64,000 nt of DNA from Chelydra serpentina. Its lineage: Eukaryota; Chordata; Testudines; Chelydridae. The notes under the pieces were generated by a model. That model did no database searches. It had not been told where the DNA came from and saw nothing but the letters and a program-made list of their open reading frames with translations. Position numbers and translations under genes: made by a program. Numbering within the stretch: position 1 is the first letter of the stretch; each line of letters opens with the position of its first letter. The stretch is taken from contig JBAIAC010000027.1 in assembly GCA_037349315.1 (NCBI GenBank), positions 12,281,501 to 12,345,500 on the forward strand, written 5' to 3'. Of this stretch, positions 23,892 through 34,796 are shown in pieces.

Positions 23892-24187
23892 GCCCAGGGC
23901 TACACTAGGGGAGGGGGGTCGATCTACGATACGCAGATTCAGCTACGTGAATAACGTAGCTGAAATCGGCGTATCGTAATCGGCTTACCTGACCATGAAG
24001 ACGGCGGCGCGTCGATCACTGCAGCTCCCCCGTCGACTCCGCTTGCGCCGGTCGATGACGTGGTTTTACGGCGCCGACGGGGAGCGCGATCGGGGATCGA
24101 TTAGGCGCGTCTTAATGAGACGCGAAAAATCGATCCCCGATAGATCGATTGCTACCCGCCGATCCGGCGGGTAGTGAAGACAAGCCC
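23892..24187 (+). mobile_element. Palindromic MITE, copy 2 (PIF/Harbinger-like)
   Basis: Left end GCCCAGGGCTACACTAGGGG after TTA; right end GTAGTGAAGACAAGCCC before TCA (a decayed TTA). The interior matches copy 1: ATTCAGCTACG…CGTAGCTGAAT arms, a CCCCGTCGACTCCGC block, and a GGGATCGATTAGGCGCG/CGCGAAAAATCGATCCC pair. It is more CpG-rich than copy 1, so possibly younger. G-rich run near 23912-23919. Confidence 0.85.
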
Positions 24188-24190
24188 TCA

Positions 24191-25127
24191 GTAGGACAGT
24201 TAGAGCAATGAAATACAATGCTAATGTGGTCTGAGAAAAGTAAGTAGTTTTTTTTTTTAAAAAGCACTTCTAATTTTTCTCCAACGCTCATTTTAAAATC
24301 TCATCTCTGAGAGAAATTTCCCCAACTATGTTGGACAGCAGTGGAGTTCTGTATCCGTAGCAGTTGCTGTGCACTGTGAAGAAGACTACTTGAATGCTAG
24401 CCCATTCGTGAATGTAATTTCTTTTTTAACTCACACATTCATGTTCTACTGAGTGCGGGTGAAACTGAATCGCTATTGGTTAGCTTGTCAGTGCACATGT
24501 GGGTTCGGTGGTAGTTCTGTCGATCCTTCAGATAATACACAAAATTACCATATTGTTTCCAATTTAATAATCTAGCTAGCTAGAGTAGTCTGCTGTCTGG
24601 ACTGTTGCTGTAGTTTTTTAATCTATACCTTTGTTTCATCTTGACTTGATGATTTGTGGTTATAGCAGATTCTCTTATTGTGGGTCCAAAGTTCGTCAGC
24701 TGCTGAATGCAGTTAAAAAATATATTACAAGGTTTCCCCTCCCCCCCCCCCCCCTTCCAAGGTAAGAGCACCTCATTGGTTTGCAAGGAAGTAGGCTTGT
24801 TGAACTATCCATTTGCTGAATTTGTTTCAGGTTTTAACTATTTTATTTTATCACAATCCACTAAGTTACCCTTTATCTTCGCTTCTTTAAATTATTTTGA
24901 TCCATTCCATATATATGGAGTTCCTTGTGTAGTCATGGTAATTAATTCACTGTGCGTTAAACAGTTCACTTTCACTGTATCACATGCTTAAGGCTGCAAT
25001 GACAATCTATTTGTTGGTTCCCTCTCTTTAAATATTGTGTGTGCATTGTATGCCAACATCTGTTGGAATCCTGATACATTTTATGAACTTTCTTAAATGT
25101 CTTTCTTTCTAGGGGTTCAAAGCTCTT
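24191..25127. other. Intronic DNA without a gene
   Basis: Unique AT-rich sequence with a T run at 24249-24258 and a C run of about 17 at 24736-24754. No exon. Confidence 0.5.
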
Positions 25128-25322
25128 TTAAGCCATTAAATAAGACTCTCTCATTTTCATGAGGATAGGGGGAGCGTGATAGCTAGTTGAGCGATTGGGG
25201 AGTAAGACACAGAGAAGTTAAGTGACTTGCCCAAAGTCACAAGAGTCAAAGTGAGCTACAAACAGAGTACAGGAGTCCTGATTCCGATTCTCCAACTCTA
25301 GCCACTGAGCACCACTGCATCT
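25128..25322 (-). repeat. MIR-like SINE remnant
   Basis: Contains gacacagagaagttaagtga, then cttgcccaaagtcacaagag, tacaggagtcctgattccga and actctagccactgagcacca. This is a clear inverted MIR core and head. It retains the intact TTAAG site that other MIR-like copies in the window have lost to MITE insertion. Confidence 0.7.
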
Positions 25323-25324
25323 GG

Positions 25325-25552
25325 AGGCCTCAGCCAAGAGAAGCGCCCCATGGTGCTAGGAGCGTAGGACATGGGAAGAGAGTCCCTGTGCTGCAGAGCT
25401 TTTAGTCTGAGTAGACAAGAGAGACAAAGGATGTGAGGGAGCAACAAAGCTGAGGTGAAGTGGCTTGCCCAGTATCAGGGACAACAATGGATATAGAGCC
25501 CAGGTCTCCTCTCACCGGGTGCACTACCCTATCCACTAGACCACACTGCCTT
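25325..25552 (-). repeat. MIR-like SINE remnant (second, adjacent)
   Basis: Contains ccccatggtgctaggagcgt, cctgtgctgcagagctttta, gtctgagtagacaagagaga, gtgaagtggcttgcccagta, agcccaggtctcctctcacc and tatccactagaccacactgc. It is in the same orientation as the copy immediately before it. Confidence 0.7.
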
Positions 25553-27060
25553 TTAGGCAAAAATGTCTCTTTAAATTGCAAGTTGCTTTATTTATTAGCT
25601 GTATGCAGAACAATAGATACATCGCCTGGTTTGAACACGGCTTTCGTATCATCACATATTTAGAGCGAACATTGAATAAAAAGTATTTGACAATGAAATC
25701 ATTGCCTGCAATTATGACTTTGCATTTCCCCGTTCTTGGCTAAGAGAACTATGCTGAGGAATCTTCAGACAAGCTGTCTTCGTAACTTAGAAGGACAGCA
25801 ATATATTAACAGGAGCAAAGTTTATTTCAAATGTTGCTGATGTTGGCTATTTTTTTTTCCCTACTGAAAAGCTTTTAGCTCTTGGGCACCAAGTCAGATG
25901 CCATTTAAATGCATAACGTTCAATTTTTACCCCCTCCCGTGCCAGAACATTCCCAGTCTTTCTTGGATGGAGTGTGTAATAAGCACTTACTTAGCTCCAA
26001 TAAAGCCTAATTGAGGATTCAGTCAAGGCTGTTGCTAAATTAGTAGAGCTGGCTTATTAGACAAATGCAGTATAGACTTGTCAAAATAAGCAATTCTTAA
26101 AATTCCCATTGCATAAGAGGAGAATTCATGTAATTAAGCGTCTCTTCCTTTCTCTGTTTCCCAGACGCTGTCCTCTTATTCTTGAAGGATAATTCAAAGC
26201 TGTTTCCTACAAAGGCACACCTGTATTATTTACCCTATTCTGTTTCACTCTGTGTTTGCTAATGTCCTCTAGCTGGTATTACAGCATGCTTATGTAACTC
26301 ACTGGTGAGAATGTGTAACAAGTCCTCATCCGTGCAGATCTGCAGAGGATATGAGTTGTTAAAGCCCCCACCTACAGGGCTTTGGCTATTTAGCTGAACT
26401 AGGAGCATCTCTTGCTTTTAGCTCTGGAGGAACCCGTTGCAATTCCCAGTGTGTCAGTCAAGATGATGGCTGTTACGCAGGTTGATCTACTGTGATGGGA
26501 CAATATCCTCCAAACAAGGATACCTCACTAACATTGTGTAACGCACAAGGCTGCGGCAGAGTTTTTCCAGCACCTTAAACCCTATTCTTCAGATAAGAAT
26601 GAATGCTCGGGTGAACGCTGAGATGGCTGCGAAATAGGCTTTTGGGTGTAGCCAAAGAGGATAGGATGAGGTATTCCTTCCGAGGAGGCGGCACTGAGTG
26701 TTAACAGGATCGGAAGGACGTTTACTTTTGACATGCAGGTAATGCACCCAAGAAATTAAGTCTATGTGCCGGTAGATAACACTCAATTTTGGCTAGTTTC
26801 AAGATGTGAACTGGAAAAAGTGGATTCCCATTGATGGTGAACAATACGCTGTCTATATGGCTTTTCACAGTCAGCCATTATCGTGTCTTAATTTTTGGAT
26901 GGCTTCTTTTCCCTGGGAGAAACGCTGTGTCTAGAGAATAAGAATGCTGCAGTTTGATGACCCAATTTAAAACGTAGCTATGAATTCATCAGCTTGGCTA
27001 AGCATATATTCAGGCTTTTTTGGTACTCTTTATTGCTCCCAGATATGACAATATTATTTT
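25553..27060. other. AT-rich intronic DNA before the last exon
   Basis: No exon apart from the terminal one that follows. About 25960-26290 is repeat-free and has the look of constrained noncoding DNA (cctaattgaggattcagtca, aaattagtagagctggctta). This is inference only. Confidence 0.35.
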
Positions 27061-27073
27061 TTCCCCTTTCTAG

Positions 27074-27295
27074 TTCAAGATCGATGGAGAATGGTGCACG
27101 TGGATCGATTATGACCGTTTTCAGGAGCTGGTCCAGGTGTATGAAAACAGCAGGGGATCAAAGACCTTCACCGCAGCAGATTATGTCGCCAAAACACCAC
27201 ACTGGGCAGTGTTTGGCTCCAGAGAGAGGGGCTTTGATCCTTTGGACACTAGATTTCAACGAAAGAACAAAACAAAGGACATCTCAGGGTGTTGA
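27074..27295 (+). CDS. TYW1: TYW1 terminal coding exon (73 codons plus TGA)
   Basis: The exon begins directly after a TAG acceptor at 27071-27073 in phase 0, with FKIDGEWCTWIDYDRFQELV. It ends DISGC followed by TGA at 27293-27295. The middle carries KTPHWAVFGSRERGFDP and the basic tail RFQRKNKTK. This is the extreme C-terminus of TYW1, as known from vertebrate orthologues, which end in an ISGC motif. Together with the exon at 12309-12476 it gives 129 C-terminal residues. There are no frameshifts or premature stops, so the gene looks intact here. Confidence 0.95.
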   Translation, partial: FKIDGEWCTWIDYDRFQELVQVYENSRGSKTFTAADYVAKTPHWAVFGSRERGFDPLDTRFQRKNKTKDISGC

Positions 27296-28944
27296 TATCA
27301 CTAACCTGATTGACAGATAGAGCTATTGTTTGGTTTTTCTTACTTATATAGCATAACCTGGATACAGAATATTTGCACATAGCCCTGACCCGTGACAGCA
27401 ACAAGAAGGCAAAAGCCCTTTGTAATCTCTTCCCTTCTGTTCCTTCTAGCTCCGTGAATTAAAATATTAGACACTTTTTAATCTAGTACAAATGATCCAT
27501 ATAAACAATTTGCTATAATTGGCATGGTGCCATGTAAATTTTATTCTAAGTGTATAGACCTTGCAGTTAGAGAGTAACTATGGCCCACACAATTTAGCGT
27601 TACAGCTTTTATTATTTTGGTGCTGGACTTTTTGGAGTGGAGAGAGCTGGTGTCTGTCTGCTTCCTGTTTCAACATTTAAATGTTCTGTTTCAATAACAA
27701 TCATAGGGAGAGTTGGATTTTGCAGTGTAACTATCCCCCTCGTCTGGTTGTCTGAGGGCATGAAACCTGGGAGCTCTGGTTTTAAAAGCCTGACCCATAC
27801 CGGGAGCATCATGCCATTGGCAGCACCTAAGATTTATGAACATGTATGTCAAACACAAACACTCGTTGCTATAAATAAAATAATAAATCTAGAGCCCGAT
27901 GCAGCAAGGTGGAGAGTATCCATGCAGTCATAAAACACCTCTAATTATACTGGTAGCGTAAAGCCTTTAAAACATGCCCAAGTGTCCAACTTCATGGATT
28001 CTTATATTTCATATTTTCTAAATAGTCGTGCCTCCAAACAAAATGTGTTCAGTTTTGTATGAACTCTTTTGGGCCAAATCGTACTCGCCAGATTTGTGCA
28101 CAATGTCCCATTGATTTCAGTGCGAGTTTTGAGTGAGATAGGTTATCCGTATTTGATCTTTTGAGTAAGCCAGCAGTGAATTTTAATTTGAATCCCTGGC
28201 CAGTAGGAAAACCTAAATACATCAAGTCTTAACATCGAAAGAATCATTTCTGCCTTTGAGCGGAAAGACTGAGCGATCAACAATATTTTGAAATGACTAG
28301 GAATAAGGCACCAACAGAATCTCTCGAACCAGATCATTACTTGTATTTTTGGGGAGGGTGATAGTGGCTAATCTTCAAGCCAAATTGTCAGTTGTGAATG
28401 AAGAGCGGTTTTGATTCTAAGCAGTACATTTATTCAGGAATATTACTTGTCTAAACCCTTCAACAGTTTCCGTTTTTGTGACAACTTCTGATTGTGATGT
28501 GGAGCCTGGACTTGGGGCCTTGTTGTGAACTTTCTTACACCTACATAAATATGCAGTAACAACAGTTAATTTGACTGAGTTATAAATGTAAAATTGGTGT
28601 AAATAAAGTCTGAATCAGGTTTGGGATTTTTGTTCCAAGAAAACGATTGTCTTTTATCACAGGTAAAGGTCAAACTGATGTGCGTGTTATAAATGTATCT
28701 GTCGGAGAGACTGGACCACAGATGGCTTTTTGTGATATTCTGAGATATTAAAGTAACTGCTACTGGGAATTTACATTTAAATAAAGATGGATTTTGTTTA
28801 CCGCTGAGGAAATAATTGCTTTTGTATCCCAACAATCTGCACTATTCAGTTTATGAAATATGCTTGGGTGTGCTTCATGAAAACCCCATGCAATATCAAT
28901 ACGTCTGCTCATGTACAAGTTACTAAGCCTCAATGTGAAAATAT

Positions 28945-29035
28945 CTAAGGCCAGATTCTCAGCTGGTGTAAATTGGAATAGCTCCGTTGAAGTATTGATG
29001 CTATGTTGACTTAGACCAGCTGAGGATCGTGGGTG
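28945..29035. repeat. Short palindromic repeat in the TYW1 3' UTR
   Basis: One arm is ggccagattctcagctggtg, and the other, inverted, is gaccagctgaggatcgtggg. The centre carries 'gctccgttgaag'. Similar words recur at 6655-6740, 33370-33440 and 53575-53640, so it belongs to a small palindromic family. Confidence 0.5.
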
Positions 29036-29509
29036 TATTTATAATCTCCATCTGTATGGATCTTAGACTCCTGTTGCATATGACGACTATAGAATGGAGT
29101 TGTATTTGAATATTTTCCACTTACAGCAAACTCTAAGGAGGAGTATAATTTGCTTGTGCCGGTTAAACAATACAATCTCAGGCATACTATGGCTGTGTGT
29201 TAAAGAGAACTATGCTTGCTGCCATGTTTTTAAGATATATGCATCTTTTTAGATGTGTTCTCTCAGGGTTCCCAGAGAATCCCATAATGTATCCTGACTG
29301 AAACCTAACTACCTAACCTGGCCTAACTACCTACCTAACCTGTTTTATGAAGGTTGTTGCTATTTTTTGATTTCTTTGTTACAGTAGCTGGTATTTTCAA
29401 AATTAGTAATATCCCTTCCTTATAGCTTGCACATGTCGGTATTCGTGGAAATGTAATTTTTTTAAAGTACAATTTTTAAACTGTAAAAAGTGATTCAGAA
29501 AAGGCAGGA

Positions 29510-29515
29510 AATAAA
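29510..29515 (+). terminator. TYW1: Candidate poly(A) signal of TYW1
   Basis: AATAAA here is followed 25-40 bases later by a GT-rich stretch at 29541-29555 (ttgtgtgtgattgtg). This spacing matches a polyadenylation signal and its downstream element. The earlier hexamers lack such a clear GT-rich partner. Confidence 0.5.
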
Positions 29516-30121
29516 GCACTTGACTTTTCAACGCAGTCTCTTGTGTGTGATTGTGCACCATTCACCATTTTTTCTATATGGGGACATGAACAAAACATTA
29601 AAAAAAATATTGTAATGGAAATGTAAATGTTGGAGCTTTTGGGTTGCTTGTAGCGAAAAATGAATGTGTGTGCATGTGTGAGAGAGAGCGAGAGGTCTGA
29701 GCTAGTATGGAAGATGTCCTAATAGGTAATTTCTCCAGCTTTTTTCCTAAATGTTCAAGTTTGTTCTCATGCTATGGAGGTTAAAGGTGATAAATACAAA
29801 CAACCATGATTCTCTAGAGAGCGATATCTAGTGGTTAGAACATTTTGCTCACTGTAATATTGGGTATAACAAAATTGATAGTCTTTGTGCATTGTGCAAA
29901 GTCAAAAGTAAGAATCCTTTTGTTATCCCCATACAGTCAACCACAAAGACAGCATGCTGGCCTTTAGACTATCTCTCCTCTATTAATTGGAGACTAGAGT
30001 TCATATATCTTTTGATACTAATATGCTAGGAATGTATTAATTTTATATGTATCAAGAAGAAACATTGGTTGTTCAGTGAATTGTAAAGGCAAGATAATTA
30101 GATTTCATTGATCCTTTAAAG

Positions 30122-30530
30122 CAAGGGTGGCCAACTTGAGCCTGAGAAGGAGCCAGAATTTACCATTGTACATTGCCAGAGAGCCACAGTAATATGTCAG
30201 CAGCCCCCCCCGTGAGACCCCCCCTCCCTGCTTTCAGCACCTCCCACCCACCGGCAGCCCCGCCGATCAGCTCCTTCCCCGCACCTCCCGATCAGTTGTT
30301 TTGTGGCGTGCAGGAGGCTCGGGGGTGGGGAGAGGAGTGAGCACACGGCAGGCTCAGGGGAAGGGGTGGAGTGGGGGACAGAGCCAGGGGCTGAGCAGTG
30401 AGCACCCCCTGGCACATTGGAAAGTTGGCGCCTATAGCTCCAGCCCCGGAGTCGGTGCCTATACAAGGAGCCGCATATTAACTTCTGAAGAGCCGCATGT
30501 GGCTCCGGAGCCATAAGTTGGCCACCCCTG
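30122..30530 (+). mobile_element. hAT-type DNA transposon, non-autonomous (409 bp)
   Basis: Left end CAAGGGTGGCCAACTT, right end AAGTTGGCCACCCCTG, inverted to each other. It is flanked by an exact 8-bp duplication CTTTAAAG (30114-30121 and 30531-30538), matching the hAT target pattern nTnnnnAn. The interior is GC-rich (C and G runs) with no transposase frame. A relative is at 51055-51398. Confidence 0.92.
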
Positions 30531-30538
30531 CTTTAAAG

Positions 30539-32299
30539 GTATTGGGGAAACAATGTAATGCAGTTGGCATATTTGGTTACGGTAATGGTCAGAAAGCCCT
30601 AATCAAACATGGATTTTTTTTCCTTTCACCATCCACATCCCCAAAATACTTTCTAAACCCTAGTGTGAAAAACAACTTTGTGGTTCCAATTTTTCCACTG
30701 TTTTTTCCCCAATTAAAAGGTCTAGGGAGCAACGCTTTTCCTTTCTGCTCTCTGATCTGGGCTTGGAATAGCTTGCTGGCTCTGCAAGCATTTTTAGTGC
30801 TCTCATCCAGGTGTTAATGCAAGATATCACATCTGAAAAAATCACGTCATTATGATTACCCACTTGTTTCCTTTCAACTACATTTTAGCAACTACTATCT
30901 CAGGCTTCCCGTATTGGAAATTATTTTATACCATCTGCAAACTGAGATGCCCAGCTTTTCTTTCATTAGAAGCTATTTTGTAAGAAAATTCACTTTTACT
31001 AGTAAAACTTGAGTTTTGCTGTTACTGTCTCTTCCAAGTGAATAGGGCTTTTTAACATACGGATTACAGATCTCAAAATATAGATTATGAATCCCAAGAA
31101 TTCAGAGGAGGCTGCGTTCTGGTTTTGCAAAACAACAACCAGAACTGGTTTGGATAAATCCTCTTGGGTTTTTTAACTCGAAAATGAGGTTTTTCTCGTT
31201 GGCTGAAATGGAGGTTACATGCTAAGAGTACAATCTTCTTTCTGTCAGATCCTTAAGGTGTGGAGCTGTTTATACAGTGGAGGTCCAGAAGTATTTCATT
31301 GCATCAAAATGTGCAAATTTCGCTTCGCACTAGTGAAAGTCGTCTTGTATGTTATAGGAGGGAAGTGGGAAAGAAATGATCTTGCTTAGAAGTGTTCCAC
31401 TGGATTTAAAATGAGGGGTAACATGTTCCAATAGAAGTTGTCTTCCCTGGCAGTTTAGCTATCATCACACAATATATTTGTTCTTGAAGAGCTGCAGTTT
31501 AATCAACATTGACATGCTACTGCTCCTTGGCACAGACATTCCAGGAGGAATTACCTTCTGATGGAGATGTCTGTAGACTGAGACCTTGTCTAATCCTGTT
31601 CTGTTTCATGGCAGCCCGAATGTCTCATTAGAAGTTCCTTCAAGGTTGGGGCAGTGGGGTGAAAAGCATATTTCTTTGAAATTAGGGTTGTTTTGTGTGT
31701 TGCTAAGAAGCACCATAGTGTAAAGCCACTTTTAGTTTCCCATATAAATCCAATCAAGATAATTGCCAGATATATAATGCCCTGCATGGGTTCTATTAGA
31801 TTAGTATTAGCACTTAGGCCTCAATACTGCAATTGACTGCTCATGCCTATTCATGCAAATTGTAGAACTGGGGCCCATCGATGCACTATAATGTACGTAC
31901 AATACTCCACTTAAGGCTATCTGTGATATAGCTGTTCTGGTTTCTGAAGCCAGATACTCTGATCACTTCCAAACCTCACTGATGTTCCATGGAATTACAC
32001 AGCTATAAATCAGCCCAGCATCTGGCCCCCAGGCTCTGAATCTACCCTAACCTCCCTGTTCAGATCATGCACTGCAGTATAGTTATTCAATCTCGGCTTC
32101 CCCCTTGTATTTAATCATTGAAGGCTGAGAGTTGGATTTTACTGATGGGATGTGTGCTGCTGTTGACTGCTATGGTGGTAATTAGGCAGTTATTTCTCTA
32201 TAACATCTAAGTGCTGGATCATCCTTTCCCATGGAAAATCCTAGGGGAGCGCTAAAGAGTCAGAAAATGCTCCCATGTATTCTATCCGTCTCTCTAAGG
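30539..32299. other. Intergenic DNA without a gene
   Basis: Unique AT-rich sequence. No exon, and no repeat that I can name. Confidence 0.5.
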
Positions 32300-32520
32300 T
32301 TCTCTATTACTGTCGTATTTGAGCACCTCCCAATCGTCAATGTATTTCTCCTCACAACAGTCTTGTGAGGAAAGCAAGCACTGTTATCCCCATTCACACA
32401 TGGGGAATTGAGGCACAGAGAGGCTAGGTGTCGTGCCCAAGGTCACATGTGGAGTCTGACCGAGTAGGGACTTGAAGCTACTTTGTTCCACTTCCAGGCT
32501 AGTGCCCACTGACCCATCCT
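32300..32520 (-). repeat. MIR-like SINE remnant
   Basis: Contains gttatccccattcacacatg, gggaattgaggcacagagag, gctaggtgtcgtgcccaagg, tcacatgtgg and agtgcccactgacccatcct. This is the inverted order of the MIR core. Confidence 0.65.
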
Positions 32521-33029
32521 TCCTCTCTGTTCTGATCCCATCTTGTCAGAGGTCCCTCTCCCCACAAAAGCCCAGCTGTGCACAGCTCTTCTGGGGTTAA
32601 CTCGCATGATAAGCACCATTGCATAAGAGGTTGCTCACTAAAATCAAGAAAGTGTCATCACTGAGATTTCTTGAGGCTAAATTCGAACACAAGCTCCCAG
32701 TGCAGAAGCTAAGGTGCAATTCCAACTCCCCAACACTCCTGAATGAAGTATTTTGACAAACCATTCACAACTTGTCAGAAAAAATAGTTTAATCTTCAAA
32801 ATAACATGTGGCGTGGTCTTTAACTTGGGAGCAACCTAAATGCCCAGGAGTTGAATAAGCCTGTGTTGCTTTTGAGCCTTTTTTAAAAATATTCAGCAAA
32901 ACTTGAGCTCGCCAAGGAAGAGTTTCAATGACTGGTGTTGGTTATTGATTTGTAAATATAAATCTCTTGGCACACAGTGGGAATTTCTTGTGATCACTGA
33001 CAGGTGGCCACTTCAACTGGAAATGTGCA
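32521..33029. other. Intergenic DNA without a gene
   Basis: Unique sequence with nothing recognisable. Confidence 0.5.
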
Positions 33030-33326
33030 AAGGTCTACACTCGGGGGGGCGGGGGGATCGACCTAAGATATGCAACTTCAGCTATGAGAATAGCGTAGCT
33101 GAAGTCAACGTTTCTTAGGTCGACTTACCTTGGCATCCTCATGGCGCGGGGTCAACTGCCGCCCCCTCCCCCATCGACTCCGCTTCCGCTTCTCGCCGCG
33201 GTGGAGTACAGGAGTCGACAGCAGAGCGATCGGGAATCGATTTATCGCTTCTACACTAGATGTGATAAATCGATCCCCGATAGATCGATCACTCCCACCG
33301 ATCCGGCGGGTAGTGTAGACGTACCC
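33030..33326 (+). mobile_element. Palindromic MITE, copy 3 (PIF/Harbinger-like)
   Basis: The right end GTAGTGTAGACGTACCC is followed by TTA (33327-33329). The left end AGGTCTACACTCGGG has lost its outermost bases. The interior matches copies 1 and 2: CTTCAGCTATG…CGTAGCTGAAG, AAGATA/TTTCTT, CGACTCC…GGAGTCG, and GGAATCGATTTATCG…CGATAAATCGATCCC. It has a G-rich tract at 33042-33056. Confidence 0.85.
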
Positions 33327-33329
33327 TTA

Positions 33330-34436
33330 GTGGAAAACAAAATGGTGTTTAGCACTGAGTGCAGCTAAGGGCTCAATCCCAGCCTAAAATGCATAGATAT
33401 AATTCACGATGAAGTCAGTGGAATTACATCCATGTATGCAAAGGCATAACTGGAGCTGGAATATCTCACCTTGATCATGGCAACGGTTAATGGCATGATC
33501 AAGGTACAATATTTTAGTTGCCTTAGAGTGCAGTGCTTTGGGATTATAGAGATGAGTGAAATGTGAAAACCTTGAAAATTAAGAACATTGAGCAAACTAA
33601 GGGCCAAATGTTGTTCACTTGAGTAGTTCCATTCACTTTTAGGACTATTCAAGTGAATAAGACTAGCTGGATTTTGTCTTGCAATTATACCTTAGTTGCT
33701 TTAAGCACAGTGCATGTCTTTCAATGCCCATATCCAAAACCAAATCCTCTTACACAACTAGCTTTCAAGTGTACAACTTAATATAAATTGCCATCCAGCG
33801 TTGTTCCTAAAATATGCTAAAACTCAGACCCATTTAACCAGAATGGATTGCTCCCCTAGATTAATATATCTGAAGAAGTTAGGCTAGATGTATTTGGATT
33901 CAGATATTTGGTACTGTGAAGTTTGTCAGTGTTGCTGGACATTTTTTTTTTTATCGGAGAGAGGTCCTTTGGTTCTGAACAATCAACAATAACATTTGAT
34001 GCCTTCACAGAAATTGCTTGTTTTAAGGTAGATTTAAAATAAATTGCCTCTCTACAATACATTCACTTTGCCTGTGATTTACGCCCTTTCTATGCTAGGG
34101 CTGTATTACGATAGTATTCATCCAGCCTGCACAAGAAATGAGTGTGATCTTTAGGGTTGCCAAACTCTATCCTTTCCCTTTTGACATAGATTTATAAAAG
34201 GGCCTGGCAGTGGGAGAATTCCCAGAGGGCTCAGTGATCCGGCTCGGGCCCATCCTCTTTGGAGATTTTGATGTCACCTTTCCGTAAGCATTACTGAATA
34301 AGCTGCTAGTCAGGGAATGTCAAACTATTTTTTATATGTATCAGTTTGTAACAGAGCCTATTGTCTCAGCAATTGTGTGCCTCTATATTAATTCAAAATA
34401 GATACACTATATCAAACTCCCACCCTCCCATATATT
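33330..34436. other. Intergenic DNA without a gene
   Basis: Short palindromic motif 'atgaagtcagtggaattac' around 33405-33430, a T run at 33942-33951. Otherwise unique. Confidence 0.45.
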
Positions 34437-34796
34437 AAGAACATAAAAATGACCATACTGGGTCACACCAGTGGTCCATCTAGCCCAGTTTCCTGTCTTC
34501 TGACTCTAGCTGGTGCCAGATGCTTCAGAGGGAATGACCAGAACAGGGCAATTGATCAGGTGATCTATCCTCCGTTGTTCAGTCCCAGTCAGAGGTTTGG
34601 GGACGCCCAGAGCATGGGGTTGCATCCCTGACCATCTTGGCTAATAGTCATTGACAGACCTATCCTCAAACTTATCGAATTCTTTTTTGAACCCCTTGGC
34701 CTTCACAGCATCCCCTGCAATGAGTTCCGCAGGTTGACTGGGTTGTGCGAAGAAGTATTTCCTTAGGTATGTTTTAAACCTGCTGCCTGTTACTGG
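34437..34796 (-). mobile_element. CR1 LINE 3' fragment
   Basis: Starts agaacataaaaatgaccata ctgggtcacaccagtggtcc atctagccca, and ends ttttaaacctgctgcctgtt. This is the inverted 3' region of a CR1 family common in turtles and crocodilians. Non-coding and 5'-truncated. Confidence 0.75.

Larger units (their letters stand above)
12477..27073 (+). other. TYW1: Last intron of TYW1 (14.6 kb)
   Basis: It opens with GTAAGG and closes with a pyrimidine-rich tract and TAG (ttttttcccctttctag). It is phase 0. It holds a PLE tail, a 37-bp tandem duplication, two palindromic MITEs, one Cry-type SINE, and MIR and CR1 remnants. It also holds several AT-rich repeat-free stretches that could be conserved noncoding sequence. 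No further exon was seen. Confidence 0.9.
27296..29535 (+). other. TYW1: Probable 3' untranslated region of TYW1
   Basis: Sequence after the TYW1 stop contains several AATAAA hexamers: 27874, 27882, 28602, 28780 and 29510. The last is followed by a GT-rich tract, the classic cleavage context, so I place the main 3' end near 29530. Shorter UTRs using the earlier signals are equally possible. A short palindromic repeat sits inside it at 28945-29035. No transcript evidence is available here. Confidence 0.5.

Noticed and set aside
30197..30514. 105-codon proline/serine-rich frame on the minus strand
   Set aside because: Lies wholly within the hAT element at 30122-30530, whose GC-rich interior makes long frames likely by chance.
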